Origin: an uncultured Clostridia bacterium
Lineage (GTDB): Bacteria > Bacillota > Clostridia > Oscillospirales > Oscillospiraceae
Assembly (NCBI GenBank): GCA_937894515.1
Contig: CALCRH010000092.1
Span: 1-43,176, forward strand
DNA length: 43,176 bases
Direction of reading: 5' to 3'
The notes below the pieces were generated by a model. The model was not told the origin of the DNA, searched no databases, and saw only the letters and a program-made list of their open reading frames with translations. Position numbers and translations under genes: made by a program. Positions 29,801 through 37,672 of this stretch are shown here, piece after piece. Position 1 is the first letter of the stretch. Each line of letters opens with the position of its first letter.

Positions 29801-32800
29801 GTTGGTAGGATTCAAATTAGACGTGCGTTTAATCTGGTTGGAATCGAAAACAACAACTTCATGGAACGTATAAATGCTATTGCTATTTTCGTTTGTTACG
29901 AGAACACCATCATATCCAAGGGATTTTAGAATATCTGTTGCATTGCTACTCCCCGTGGTCACAATCAACTGGTTAAAAGCAGAATCGGTATTTCCAAGGA
30001 ATCTTTCTGAGACGGAATACTTGGTTTCCAAGATGCGTTTAAGGTTTTCCGGTACTACTTCAGAAGTTGAGACTACAAACGGGCGCTCGATATTCAGATA
30101 TGCCTCATAGATGTTACCAGATTCACTCCAACTATTTGCAGCTCTCAGATTTTCTGTGAAATAAATGCCATCGCCATAAATTCTTCCATTAACCGGCTTG
30201 ATGTTGGGATCAAAAACATCAATGTCTCCGACAGAAGAACTTCCATGATAAAATACAATCAACCTTCCATCGCTTGCTCTTGCTTTGGATTTTTTGAAAT
30301 ACTCTGCTTGTCCTTTCGAGAGCTGCCTCCCTTTGCTATTCTTGTTCCTGTTCACCTCATAATTCGAAGCGGTTTTTCGCAGGCTTTCATTATTCGAAGC
30401 GGTTTTTCGCAGGCTTTCATTATTCGAAGCGGATTTTCGCAGGCTTTCATTCGCAGCATTCATAACAGAATCGTACAAATCGATGATATTTCCGCCTAAA
30501 ATACCCCACTTCTGCATGGCGTAATCTGGAGATACAAGGCAATCGTTGTAGAATCGTTCTGTGATCTTCTCAATCACTGCGTTCTTTTCTGCAAGCGTAT
30601 ATGTTCCATCTAAATTCCCAACCTCATTGGAAATATAAAGTCGAAGCTCGCTATAATTTCTAGATTTAGAAATATACTCTGAAACCGCATTTACTGCTTT
30701 ATTTCTAAATCGTCTAGGCAGATTTCCCCAGCCGATACTTTTCTGTGCATTTCCAACATTGCTTGAATCCTCTCCTCTGTAAGTCCCAACGAATCCTGTA
30801 CTTTTCGGAGTGCTGCCTCGAACTCCTCTATTGTCATTGCTATCGCCTCCAGCAATAATAGTACCCCTATTATCGCCTTTTTCTTTATCAATGTCAACAC
30901 TTTCCGTACTTGCAATCTCCTCAATCCCGCTCACAGAATGCTGCACCTTGCCGGCAAGGATGTCCTCACCGATTTCACCGGCATGCTCATACATGGCATC
31001 CACGCTGCCTCCGATGGGTGTGTAATAGCCGTTGGCTTCCAGCTTTGCAAGGGATTCTTTTGCGGCTTCCATGTCAAAGACAGGCTGAACGGGGCTGCTC
31101 TCCAAAGCGCTCTGTCGGCATTCGTTCACCAGTTTCATATAGTTGGGATTGTCAATAAACCGCTCAAATCTGGGTGTCAGGTGGTTCTTCGCCAATGCAT
31201 CCATATAGGTCTGGAAATCGTTGTTGTGCTCGGTAGGCGCAATGGATCTGCTGTCAGTATCCTTGCTCCAGCCGGGTGCTTTTTTGTCGCCGGATTCGCT
31301 GGTGTAGTTCTTGTAGCCAAGAGCTTCCGCCACCTCTGCACCGGTTCTAACCAGATGGTACGGAATGACAACATCGATCCAGTCCTGCGCCATGGCCCAT
31401 TCGGTCAGCGTGTCATTGGTTGCAACAAATGTTACACCGACATTTGGATGCTCTGCACGGAGCGCCTTGGCCTCATTCCAGTTTGCGCCGATAATGTTGT
31501 TTTCAAACACTTTGCCGCCAGATTCAAAGCCAAAGCAGCTTACATTGATGTTGATGCCGGACCCTGCAAAAATCTTCACGAAGTCGGTATCCTTGGTGTA
31601 TGCCAGCATCTTCAGACCGCGCACGGATGCGTCGGTAATCATCTGCATATTCTCCAGAATGAAAGCCGGGTGGAAATCGGAGAAGGAATACATTCTCAGG
31701 CCGTAGTGGCTGTTGAGCTTGTCGATTCTTGCCTGCTTCCATCCAAGGATATGGTTGTTGTATGCCAAATAGCCAACTCGTTTCTTAGCCCAGGAGGCGC
31801 TTTGTGCATAAGCCATGGCATCTTTGATCTGGTCTTTGTATTCGGCTCCGAATTCGCTTTTAATGTCGCCCATCAGTTTTGCCATGTTGGTAAGGTGATT
31901 GGCGGTGATCATCTTCTTTCCGCTCTGGTAATCCTTCACCCACATAGAAAACCGCTTCCACATATTGTCCGTATCTTTTCTGCCGTTAAGGAAGTTCTGG
32001 TACAGCTCACCGCTTCTGGAGGTGTCGGTGCTGCCGCTCTTCAGCTTTTCAATAACGGAATCTCTCTGGCTGATGTAGGAACCAAGGAATTCTCTGTAAG
32101 CTTTTCTGTCGGTAGCGACATAGCAGTACAGGCATTCCGGTGTGGTGGTTCTGTTCTGAAGATCCTGCGAAATGTAAAGTTGCTCTGCTACAGTAAGCGG
32201 TCTTCCGATATACTCGGAAACTGCATCCATGAAGGATTCGGAAGCCAGCGTTCTGGGGCAGATTGTGGTGTTCTCCTCAGAACCGCCGTAAGAGGAGTCA
32301 GAGAAGAATGTGTTTCCTGTGACATCCTCCGGCAGACCGACCTTCTTATCTGCTTGAAGCCGCCGCATAGTCGCCGCAATATCGCTTCTGTCTTTCATGG
32401 CCTGTTCCATGATTCGGGGATCGACAGCTTTCGCATTATTGTTTTTTGCGATGGCTTTCGTCATGTATTCCGCGTCCATCTTAATGCTGTGCTGTACTTC
32501 TCCGGGCGGATCTGTGGGAACTGCTTTGCCGTTTTCTTTTGTGTAAGTGGATTCGGTCTGCGCTCTTGCAGGTGCAATCGTTGCGGAGATTTCCGCTGCC
32601 GTCTTTGCATTCTTTTCGGATTCTTCGTACATTCGTCTGTACGCCTTTTCAATGTCCCGGTAATAACGATATTCATCCGATGTGTACCCAAGTGCAGATT
32701 TGATGCGCTCGATGATGGAATGGATTGTATCAATGATTGTTTTTGCGAGGTTTCTGTCTGCATTCACGATTTGCTGGAATGTGTTCGTATCCCGGAGCAT

Positions 32801-35800
32801 ATCCTGCGTGTATTCTGCGGTAAGCTCGTCAAGTGCTTCAGCCCTCGAAATATCATCACCTGCATTATGATAAGCATTGACCAGATCTTCCAGCCGGTCA
32901 CTAAGCGTATAATCCATAACGCCGCTGAACCGTTCTGTGTAATATTTTGCAACCGCGTCCCGATATGATTCATATTGCTTCGGAGCAAGCTGCTGCATTC
33001 TGTGGGTCATTTCGTGACCGATGGCAACCATGACAGGGTTCGCTGCTTTGGAGGAGATCTCGATCATGCCGGTGGATTTGTTGTATCTGCCGTTCTCCCA
33101 GCCTTCCATGTCGTCTCGAATGACGATGCCTGTGCCCATTCTGCGGGAAACATTGTCCAGCAGCTTTGTGTCCTTCTCGGAAAGGGTTCTGGAGGAATCG
33201 TTTCTGAAGCCCACATTTGCAGCTCTTACGGCTTCCGTGTTGGCGGTATTATTTGCCGCCTTTCTGATTCCGGCCTTGTATGCCTCGGTTCTCTCCTCCA
33301 GGGTAAGCGCTGCGGCATAGTTTTTGCCGATGTCAGAAATTCTGCCTCCCAGCATACCGGCGGTTTCGTACTGGCTCTTTGCAAGATCCCGCAATGCTTC
33401 TCTGCCTTCGGTATAGGCGGTGCTCTTTTCCGCATCGGAAAGCTCAAACAGTCTGCTGTCCGATTTCATCTGTTCTTCGGAATATCCCAGCTGACCGTAC
33501 TGGTAGGCGATAGATCTTACAGCTGCGTTCTTTGCCTCTGCGGCTTCTGCCTGTTGCGTTTCTTTCTGCGTGATCTGCTGGGGAATGAATTCGGAAAGCT
33601 TTTCTTTCACGGCAGCTCTTGCCTGGGATGCCGTCATACCGGAGATCTCTTCCTGCGTCATACCGATTGCCTTCAGCGCCTCCGGGTCTGCAATCACGCG
33701 GTCTGCCTGGTTGCCGCTGACGCTGCCGTTCTGCTGGTATACTTCCATCGCATGGGCAATTGTCTCGTTGATTGCGGAAGCGTCCTGCTGGGCAGAAGGA
33801 ATGTCACCTGCAACGTTCTGCTGCGCCGTATTTTGGCGCATGAAACTGCCTGCAAGTGCTTTCAGTCCTCCAACGCCGCCCATTGCGCCGCCGGATACAA
33901 AGCCGCCGTAAGCTGCCCAGAATACGTTCATAGCTGCTTCACTTGCAGCTTTATTCTGCGCTTCCGTGTAGGACATTCCGTCCTTCATAAGCTCCATGAT
34001 TCTCTGGCTGTTATCCGACGCATAGCCCCGGTTGATAGCGTCCAGCACCATATTGGCAAGCTCGGTGTTCACCTCTTCGGATGCTTCGATTCCGGCCTGC
34101 GTCAGCGTCTTCAGCACCCAGTCTTTGATGCCCTTCGGATCGCTGGCGAGGAAGTTCTCTGCGAATTTATCCAGAGAAACTTCCTCAAACAACCCCTCGA
34201 TAATGCCGGAACCGATTGCTCCCATCGCAATCTGTCCCTTGGTAGCGCCGCTTTCGTAAAGCTCTCTTGCACGTTCCGATGCAGCACCAAGCCCCATGAC
34301 CACGCCATAGCCTTTTGCACCAAGGATCGCCGCTCCTGCTGCGCTGTCAAGGCCGCTCATTACCGCCTGATAGGAATTGGTTGCCAGTTTTCCGGCAGCT
34401 TCAAGGAATTTGCTTTTTTCACCGTTCACGGTGTTTTCATCCTGCCGCATCTGCTCCAGCTGCGCTTTCATTTCTGTAATGCGGCGGTCATACTCAGCTG
34501 CCTGTTCCTGCCCGGAAATCGTCTGGTAAGCTGCATCCCGCATAATCTCAAGGTTGCGTATTCCTGCTTTCACCTCTTCGATCTCTGCGGATTCGTCGCC
34601 GATTGCTTTTACGATTGCGTTGGATGTCGCACCGCGTACATCATTGCGGTACTGCTGCGCCGCGTGGGCGTTGGTATACGGGTTAAAATCTCCGTTTTTG
34701 AAGGCAGCTTCTGTCATCGAGAATGCATCAGCAATGCCACCGGCGGCAGAGCCGTACAAGCCTGCAACAATCGAAGCGGCATTCATTCCGATGCGCTTTG
34801 CTGTACCCGCTTCCTCAAATTCTTTGTAGGTTTCAGCGGATCTCAAATCATACGCACGTTTATCCAGCGCCACTTGAATGTCATCCAGGAACTTGTCTGC
34901 GGCCTGCGCACCGCTGTGGTTCAGCAGAGCGTTATAGGTAGATTTCTCCGCATCTGTGAGATAATCCCAGTTTCTTCCCCGGCCTTCTTTGATGAAATTA
35001 TCCTGTGACGGCGCACCGGCTGCCACAAGTGCTTCATATCGCTGAAGCCGGTTTCCTTCGTTCTTTGTTTCGGATGCTTCCTGGAACCAGTCTTCTCCCT
35101 GCATGTCATAGTACTGCTTATGCGATGCGGTTTTATTTTGGAGATTCCATTGCAATCCGGCTGTATCTCGTTCTCTCCCTGCTTCTGCCACTTGTTTGTA
35201 AAGAGCATCCCTTTCAGAGATTGCCTTCTTTGCCGCGGAATCATAAATAAAATTCCCGTTTTCGTCCACGGCTGCACCGTCTTCGTATGCCTTTGCGATG
35301 CTGTCAGCCTGCTGATATTTTTTCACAAGGTCGTCGTACTTGCCTTTTGCTTTAGTGTATGCACCCTCATAGTCGGAAGTGTCCTCGACATAAAGGCTGT
35401 CCACATTGCCGATTGCATCCATGGAAGCGCCGATTTTCTGCGACCGCAGATATTCATCCAGATATTTTTCATAAGCGTCCTTGCTTTCCTGCTGGCTTGC
35501 GTAGAAATCAGCAAGCGCATCGTATCCGCTTTTGTACTGATTCTTATGATCTGCATCCAGAGAATCGTACTGCTTCAGCAAAGAGTTCAGTACGTTCATG
35601 GTCTGGGTATTAACGCCGTTCTTTTTCTGCATGGTATCCACAAGGGAATTTGCCCTTGACCACCATGTGTTATTCTCCGCCTGCTTCTGGTTGTTTTTCG
35701 GAGAAGCCGCAGAAAACCCGGGGTCTCTCGATCTCAGATAATCCTGCGCGGCCTGCTGGTTGAACGTGTCCACGTCGCTGCGGGGCGTACTGTTCTGACC

Positions 35801-35902
35801 GGCGTTGGTGTTCTGAGCGCTTGAAGTTGAAGTTTGAGCCTTATAAAACTGCTCATCACGGTCGCGCAGATACGCCTGTGCCTTTTCCTTTGAAAAGCTC
35901 AT
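26825..35902 (-). CDS. Giant polyvalent ejection protein: zincin, Cys-type domain, ADP-ribosyltransferase, LPD38-like C-terminal region
   Basis: This 3025-residue protein is probably injected with the genome. The N-terminal 350 residues are charged helices. About 370-780 contains Gly/Ala-rich hydrophobic helices (GSAAGGIADAFSM, AAGAAILGAKGYGVVMGLGA, AYGGFVSGGAMGGVGG), which may cross membranes. A zincin metallopeptidase has HEMTH at 963-967. A domain of unknown type at about 1200-1640 has Cys1215, Cys1257 and Cys1260 (CPRT...ECLYC) and a conserved KIFAGSGININVSCFGF strand set. Three 10-residue repeats fall at about 1817-1847. An ADP-ribosyltransferase-like domain at about 1855-2030 has His1886 (FYHGSS), GDGIYFTEN and Glu2015 (HEVVVFD). 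The C-terminal third has LSMLGNLRTHVRNVVGN, as in LPD38-type polyvalent proteins, and another hydrophobic stretch (GSALLGLGALLMSMGLI). Domain names beyond zincin and ADP-ribosyltransferase are tentative. Confidence 0.9.
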   Translation of the reverse strand: MSFSKEKAQAYLRDRDEQFYKAQTSTSSAQNTNAGQNSTPRSDVDTFNQQAAQDYLRSRDPGFSAASPKNNQKQAENNTWWSRANSLVDTMQKKNGVNTQTMNVLNSLLKQYDSLDADHKNQYKSGYDALADFYASQQESKDAYEKYLDEYLRSQKIGASMDAIGNVDSLYVEDTSDYEGAYTKAKGKYDDLVKKYQQADSIAKAYEDGAAVDENGNFIYDSAAKKAISERDALYKQVAEAGRERDTAGLQWNLQNKTASHKQYYDMQGEDWFQEASETKNEGNRLQRYEALVAAGAPSQDNFIKEGRGRNWDYLTDAEKSTYNALLNHSGAQAADKFLDDIQVALDKRAYDLRSAETYKEFEEAGTAKRIGMNAASIVAGLYGSAAGGIADAFSMTEAAFKNGDFNPYTNAHAAQQYRNDVRGATSNAIVKAIGDESAEIEEVKAGIRNLEIMRDAAYQTISGQEQAAEYDRRITEMKAQLEQMRQDENTVNGEKSKFLEAAGKLATNSYQAVMSGLDSAAGAAILGAKGYGVVMGLGAASERARELYESGATKGQIAMGAIGSGIIEGLFEEVSLDKFAENFLASDPKGIKDWVLKTLTQAGIEASEEVNTELANMVLDAINRGYASDNSQRIMELMKDGMSYTEAQNKAASEAAMNVFWAAYGGFVSGGAMGGVGGLKALAGSFMRQNTAQQNVAGDIPSAQQDASAINETIAHAMEVYQQNGSVSGNQADRVIADPEALKAIGMTQEEISGMTASQARAAVKEKLSEFIPQQITQKETQQAEAAEAKNAAVRSIAYQYGQLGYSEEQMKSDSRLFELSDAEKSTAYTEGREALRDLAKSQYETAGMLGGRISDIGKNYAAALTLEERTEAYKAGIRKAANNTANTEAVRAANVGFRNDSSRTLSEKDTKLLDNVSRRMGTGIVIRDDMEGWENGRYNKSTGMIEISSKAANPVMVAIGHEMTHRMQQLAPKQYESYRDAVAKYYTERFSGVMDYTLSDRLEDLVNAYHNAGDDISRAEALDELTAEYTQDMLRDTNTFQQIVNADRNLAKTIIDTIHSIIERIKSALGYTSDEYRYYRDIEKAYRRMYEESEKNAKTAAEISATIAPARAQTESTYTKENGKAVPTDPPGEVQHSIKMDAEYMTKAIAKNNNAKAVDPRIMEQAMKDRSDIAATMRRLQADKKVGLPEDVTGNTFFSDSSYGGSEENTTICPRTLASESFMDAVSEYIGRPLTVAEQLYISQDLQNRTTTPECLYCYVATDRKAYREFLGSYISQRDSVIEKLKSGSTDTSRSGELYQNFLNGRKDTDNMWKRFSMWVKDYQSGKKMITANHLTNMAKLMGDIKSEFGAEYKDQIKDAMAYAQSASWAKKRVGYLAYNNHILGWKQARIDKLNSHYGLRMYSFSDFHPAFILENMQMITDASVRGLKMLAYTKDTDFVKIFAGSGININVSCFGFESGGKVFENNIIGANWNEAKALRAEHPNVGVTFVATNDTLTEWAMAQDWIDVVIPYHLVRTGAEVAEALGYKNYTSESGDKKAPGWSKDTDSRSIAPTEHNNDFQTYMDALAKNHLTPRFERFIDNPNYMKLVNECRQSALESSPVQPVFDMEAAKESLAKLEANGYYTPIGGSVDAMYEHAGEIGEDILAGKVQHSVSGIEEIASTESVDIDKEKGDNRGTIIAGGDSNDNRGVRGSTPKSTGFVGTYRGEDSSNVGNAQKSIGWGNLPRRFRNKAVNAVSEYISKSRNYSELRLYISNEVGNLDGTYTLAEKNAVIEKITERFYNDCLVSPDYAMQKWGILGGNIIDLYDSVMNAANESLRKSASNNESLRKTASNNESLRKTASNYEVNRNKNSKGRQLSKGQAEYFKKSKARASDGRLIVFYHGSSSVGDIDVFDPNIKPVNGRIYGDGIYFTENLRAANSWSESGNIYEAYLNIERPFVVSTSEVVPENLKRILETKYSVSERFLGNTDSAFNQLIVTTGSSNATDILKSLGYDGVLVTNENSNSIYTFHEVVVFDSNQIKRTSNLNPTNDKNINRSIKGIEDIASTDINPTQITDIAVLKKVADGVTNTELSVPERNSMKIFQKQLSKIEDIQQKMDTIRSKPTISPAERSQLQVYDARLSNLNKQLWNIAHVDLLTNVTQRAKTELIEKYGSIDVGEKPSRAVSIPKQTNKDNRVSQTVRTFAEAAATTDEMAAEIEKRAIEGEFSYLPITDEASKARAETTIKRKGWDDALSDWSRDIGKTRFPGKDLITQGFMLYNNAVNQGDTRTAVRILSDITTTVRNSAQVVQAVRVLKQLSPENRLYAIQRQLDVLQDDLNERYGDKAPQIDMASQLVQDYLNATGEENIRAAEKALFQDIANKLPNTFVNKWNAWRYLSMLGNLRTHVRNVVGNVGFVPVRALKDTVAAITEEAWQAAHPGERRDKALLTLSAEDKALRNIGKADFKTAADLFETENMKSGDSISKIERLRPAFGADKAVWRWLSKAAEMNSDLLGWEDTVFKKSTYSSAFAQYMKANSVTAAMIENGEVSPEFMDSARTYAMQEALKATYNDMNQFSDFVASIGNIKNSKNKVARAAGVIVEGVLPFKRTPANILLRAVEYSPVGLVNGIAEMTYGVKHGKVDAAQAIDALAEGLTGSALLGLGALLMSMGLIKPGDDDDDKQKKFDTLRGEQSYALVIGDHSYTIDWLAPEVIPMFVGAEIYNAFTKPNGEKAQIKDILEAFSRISNPLLEMSMLSGLNDMLDNISYSDKKLYSIVTSAISSYLLQGLPTVFGQIERIGETERETTYTNPNSQFSKDTQYTIAKAANKIPGIEYNQIPYIDAYGRRQSTGNVGTRVFSNVVSPGYIGTDRSAPWDDELQRLYDAGNTSVYPSMPSDTSIDDHVLTAEELIAYREIAGKAKYDLLNDLMNSDVYETMSDADKASAIDTLYKFANAYAKSQVVEGHAMSSAHNKIKSYLDNGYSYADYIFINEGVKGPSGRQTKEATVNFILQNFPKSEQKEAYRFIAVEGEGYKFAGTPWE
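30361..30450 (-). repeat. Three 30-bp tandem repeats, in frame
   Basis: Three copies of a 30-base unit (30361-30390, 30391-30420, 30421-30450) differ at only a couple of positions. They encode NESLRK(S/T)ASN three times. They lie just before the ADP-ribosyltransferase domain and could form a flexible linker whose length changes by slippage. Confidence 0.93.
30691..30837 (-). CDS. Overlapping 48-codon ORF inside the giant gene (antitoxin candidate)
   Basis: In a frame different from the giant protein, ATG 30837 has a perfect GGAGG 8 bases upstream. It opens MTIEEFEAALRKVQDSLGLT and continues EERIQAMLEMHRKVSAGEIC LDDLEIKQ. The product is a well-formed acidic helical protein with a GE(I)-LDDLE ending that recalls VbhA-type antitoxins, while the giant protein's own frame here is a low-complexity Gly/Ser/Asn linker. 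It lies upstream of the ADP-ribosyltransferase domain, so it may neutralise that domain in the producing cell. Both its translation and this role are inference. Confidence 0.5.
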   Translation of the reverse strand: MTIEEFEAALRKVQDSLGLTEERIQAMLEMHRKVSAGEICLDDLEIKQ

Positions 35903-35916
35903 TCACTACCTCCAAA

Positions 35917-37125
35917 TCACTTGATGCCGATTTTCTGAAGTGCATACGCCTTGTTGTTTTTCACCAGAACCTGCGCAGCTGCATTGCTCATGCCGCCGGA
36001 GATCAGCGCCGCAGTAACGGCTGCGTCACTATACTGTCCGCTGCTATCCTTGACGGGCCGGCTTGCGAGGCTGTCCATGTAGGCAGACTGCTTGGCTGCC
36101 TGTTCCTGACTCCATTTTGCCCAGCTGTCGTCCAGCTGATCCTGTTTTGTTTTTTCGGTTCCCCCACCGCTTCTTCCGCCGCCACCGCCGCCGGATGGCA
36201 TCTGCGCCGCAAGATACGCATTGCGCATCATGTCTGCAATGCTTCTGGAGAGTCCGGCTGCTGCAAGCTCCTCATCCGTGGGGTTATAGCCGTAGGTGCC
36301 GATCAGACTTGCGATGCGGTTGTATTCGTCCTGCTGTCTGCCATACTGGTCTTTCTGGAACTGGTATTCCCGGTTCCACGCCAGGTCGTCCCGCTCTTCC
36401 GCGTGCTGCCGTTCTGTCAGCCACTTGTTGTAGTTGTCATTGTATCGACCGTAGTCGGATTCCTCCGCCTGGTTCAGCATAGCAAGGTTGCTGCGCATGT
36501 TTGCGCCTTCCTGGTTGTACTGATCCAGCGCCATGCCGTAAAGCTCCGGCACCTTGTCATTCAGCTGCTGGAGGTAGGCATTGTATGCCTGCTGACCTGC
36601 GTTCTGGCTGTAGGTGGAGCCGTAGCCGCCGGTGAGTCCTGCTGCCTGCCCCATGGTATCCTGCATTGCCTGATTGCCCAGCAGCTGGTACTGATTCTTG
36701 TACTGCTGATAGAGCATATCTCCGTCCAGATCATAGGTGAACTTGTCCCGGTTCATGATCTGGCCCATAAGGTTGTCAATGCTCTCCTGCCATCTGGATT
36801 GGTAGGCATCGGGTGCTGCCACATCGTACGGGTTGGAATTCGGCATAGTGAGCTTGTTGCTGGGGGCAACGTATCCGGGGTCTGTGCTTACCTCCGTATT
36901 TCCCGCCGCAGGCTGCACAGCTGCTCCGCCGCCACCGCCGCCTGTATTTGTATTTGTGGTTTTTTGCAGATTTCTGTTCGGATCCACGCGAACGCCCTGC
37001 TCCGCGCCGAAGTAATAACCGCCGTATTCGTTGTTCCGATCTTTGGGGTTACTCTTGTCCGGCTCTCTGTAGGGGTTTTCCGGCGTGGGTACTACATAGA
37101 TTTTATTCGGGTCTTTGTATGCCAT
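35917..37125 (-). CDS. Internal virion / ejection-type protein
   Basis: This 402-residue protein has a Pro/Asn-rich start (DPNKIYVVPTPENPYREPDK), a Gly-rich linker (TNTGGGGGGAAVQ), and a long Gln/Tyr/Asn-rich helical middle (DMLYQQYKNQYQLLGNQAMQ, DTMGQAAGLTGGYGSTYSQN, then coiled EYQFQKDQYGRQQDEYNRIA). A second Gly run and a short helical end follow. This composition, next to the giant protein, fits a pilot or ejection protein. It may form part of the DNA conduit in the host envelope. A TAAGGAGGAAGAGAA site precedes it. Confidence 0.75.
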   Translation of the reverse strand: MAYKDPNKIYVVPTPENPYREPDKSNPKDRNNEYGGYYFGAEQGVRVDPNRNLQKTTNTNTGGGGGGAAVQPAAGNTEVSTDPGYVAPSNKLTMPNSNPYDVAAPDAYQSRWQESIDNLMGQIMNRDKFTYDLDGDMLYQQYKNQYQLLGNQAMQDTMGQAAGLTGGYGSTYSQNAGQQAYNAYLQQLNDKVPELYGMALDQYNQEGANMRSNLAMLNQAEESDYGRYNDNYNKWLTERQHAEERDDLAWNREYQFQKDQYGRQQDEYNRIASLIGTYGYNPTDEELAAAGLSRSIADMMRNAYLAAQMPSGGGGGGRSGGGTEKTKQDQLDDSWAKWSQEQAAKQSAYMDSLASRPVKDSSGQYSDAAVTAALISGGMSNAAAQVLVKNNKAYALQKIGIK

Positions 37126-37137
37126 TTCTCTTCCTCC

Positions 37138-37266
37138 TTACTCACACATATCCCAGCAGCCGCTGTCGATCAGAAGTTCACGCACCTGATCCTTCAGCTT
37201 TGCAGGAACCTGTTCAAACGTCTTCTTACCCAGCATGATCTGCTGTGCCCAAAGCATTGCCATCAT
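37138..37266 (-). CDS. CD1375-like small protein
   Basis: This 42-residue protein reads MMAMLWAQQIMLGKKTFEQV and then PAKLKDQVRELLIDSGCWDM, the pattern of the CD1375 family (short proteins with G-KTF--VP following tail-fibre genes in Clostridia phages). Three ATG codons are available. The one at 37275 abuts the GGAG, while 37266 and 37263 have proper spacing, so I use 37266. Confidence 0.78.
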   Translation of the reverse strand: MMAMLWAQQIMLGKKTFEQVPAKLKDQVRELLIDSGCWDMCE

Positions 37267-37285
37267 GTATTCCATCTCCTTTCTC

Positions 37286-37660
37286 TTAAGCGTAAATGAT
37301 CTCTGAAATTTCCAGAAGACATTCCATAAGCATTTCATTCTGCGCCTCCAGTTCACGGATTCTGTCCTCTTGGGTGGGTATTGCAGTAATTGCATCAACC
37401 ACATCCGCAGACATTTCTTCCTCCGTCCGCTCAACAATCTTTTTCCCGTTCCATTTGTAGCGGAAAATGCCACGGTCATCCGTGAGCGGTTCTGGCAGAT
37501 AGTTGCTCTGGCAGAGGTTGTATCGGTCACCAACACCTTCATCAACCAGAACCCAGTCAGAGAAGTCTTTGATGTTTGCAATCGTGTAGCCGCCATCAAT
37601 CCGTGTGATCCTGCCCTGCGCATCCGGGAGGATGTAAACTCTTGATAATTCTTCGTCCAT
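37286..37660 (-). CDS. Small tail-associated protein (fibre chaperone or accessory candidate)
   Basis: This 124-residue protein begins SRVYILPDAQGRITRIDGGY, continues with KDFSDWVLVDEGVGDRYNLC and GIFRYKWNGKKIVERTEEEM, and ends in a coiled helix (DRIRELEAQNEMLMECLLEI). Proteins of this plan follow tail-fibre genes in Bacillota phages and may help fibre folding or attachment. The role is inferred from position. Confidence 0.78.
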   Translation of the reverse strand: MDEELSRVYILPDAQGRITRIDGGYTIANIKDFSDWVLVDEGVGDRYNLCQSNYLPEPLTDDRGIFRYKWNGKKIVERTEEEMSADVVDAITAIPTQEDRIRELEAQNEMLMECLLEISEIIYA

Positions 37661-37672
37661 GTTCGTCCCTCC

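Larger units (their letters stand above)
29753..30943 (-). other. ADP-ribosyltransferase module bounded by two GIE-x-IAS motifs
   Basis: HSVSGIEEIAS (residues 1655-1665, 30908-30940) and NRSIKGIEDIAS (2039-2050, 29753-29788) bracket a stretch. Inside it lie a low-complexity linker, an overlapping 48-codon ORF, three 30-bp repeats and the ADP-ribosyltransferase domain. Parts of it (about 29820-30320 and 30590-30900) are clearly richer in A/T than the flanking gene. It looks like an exchanged cassette. Confidence 0.6.

Noticed and set aside
30361..30450. CRISPR array
   Set aside because: The three 30-bp units are directly adjacent without spacers and are in frame inside a protein gene. No cas genes are present.
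27038..35008. Several long plus-strand frames (849, 676 and 677 codons) opposite the giant protein
   Set aside because: They are Cys/His/Leu-rich antisense shadows caused by codon bias. They lack start signals and known motifs.
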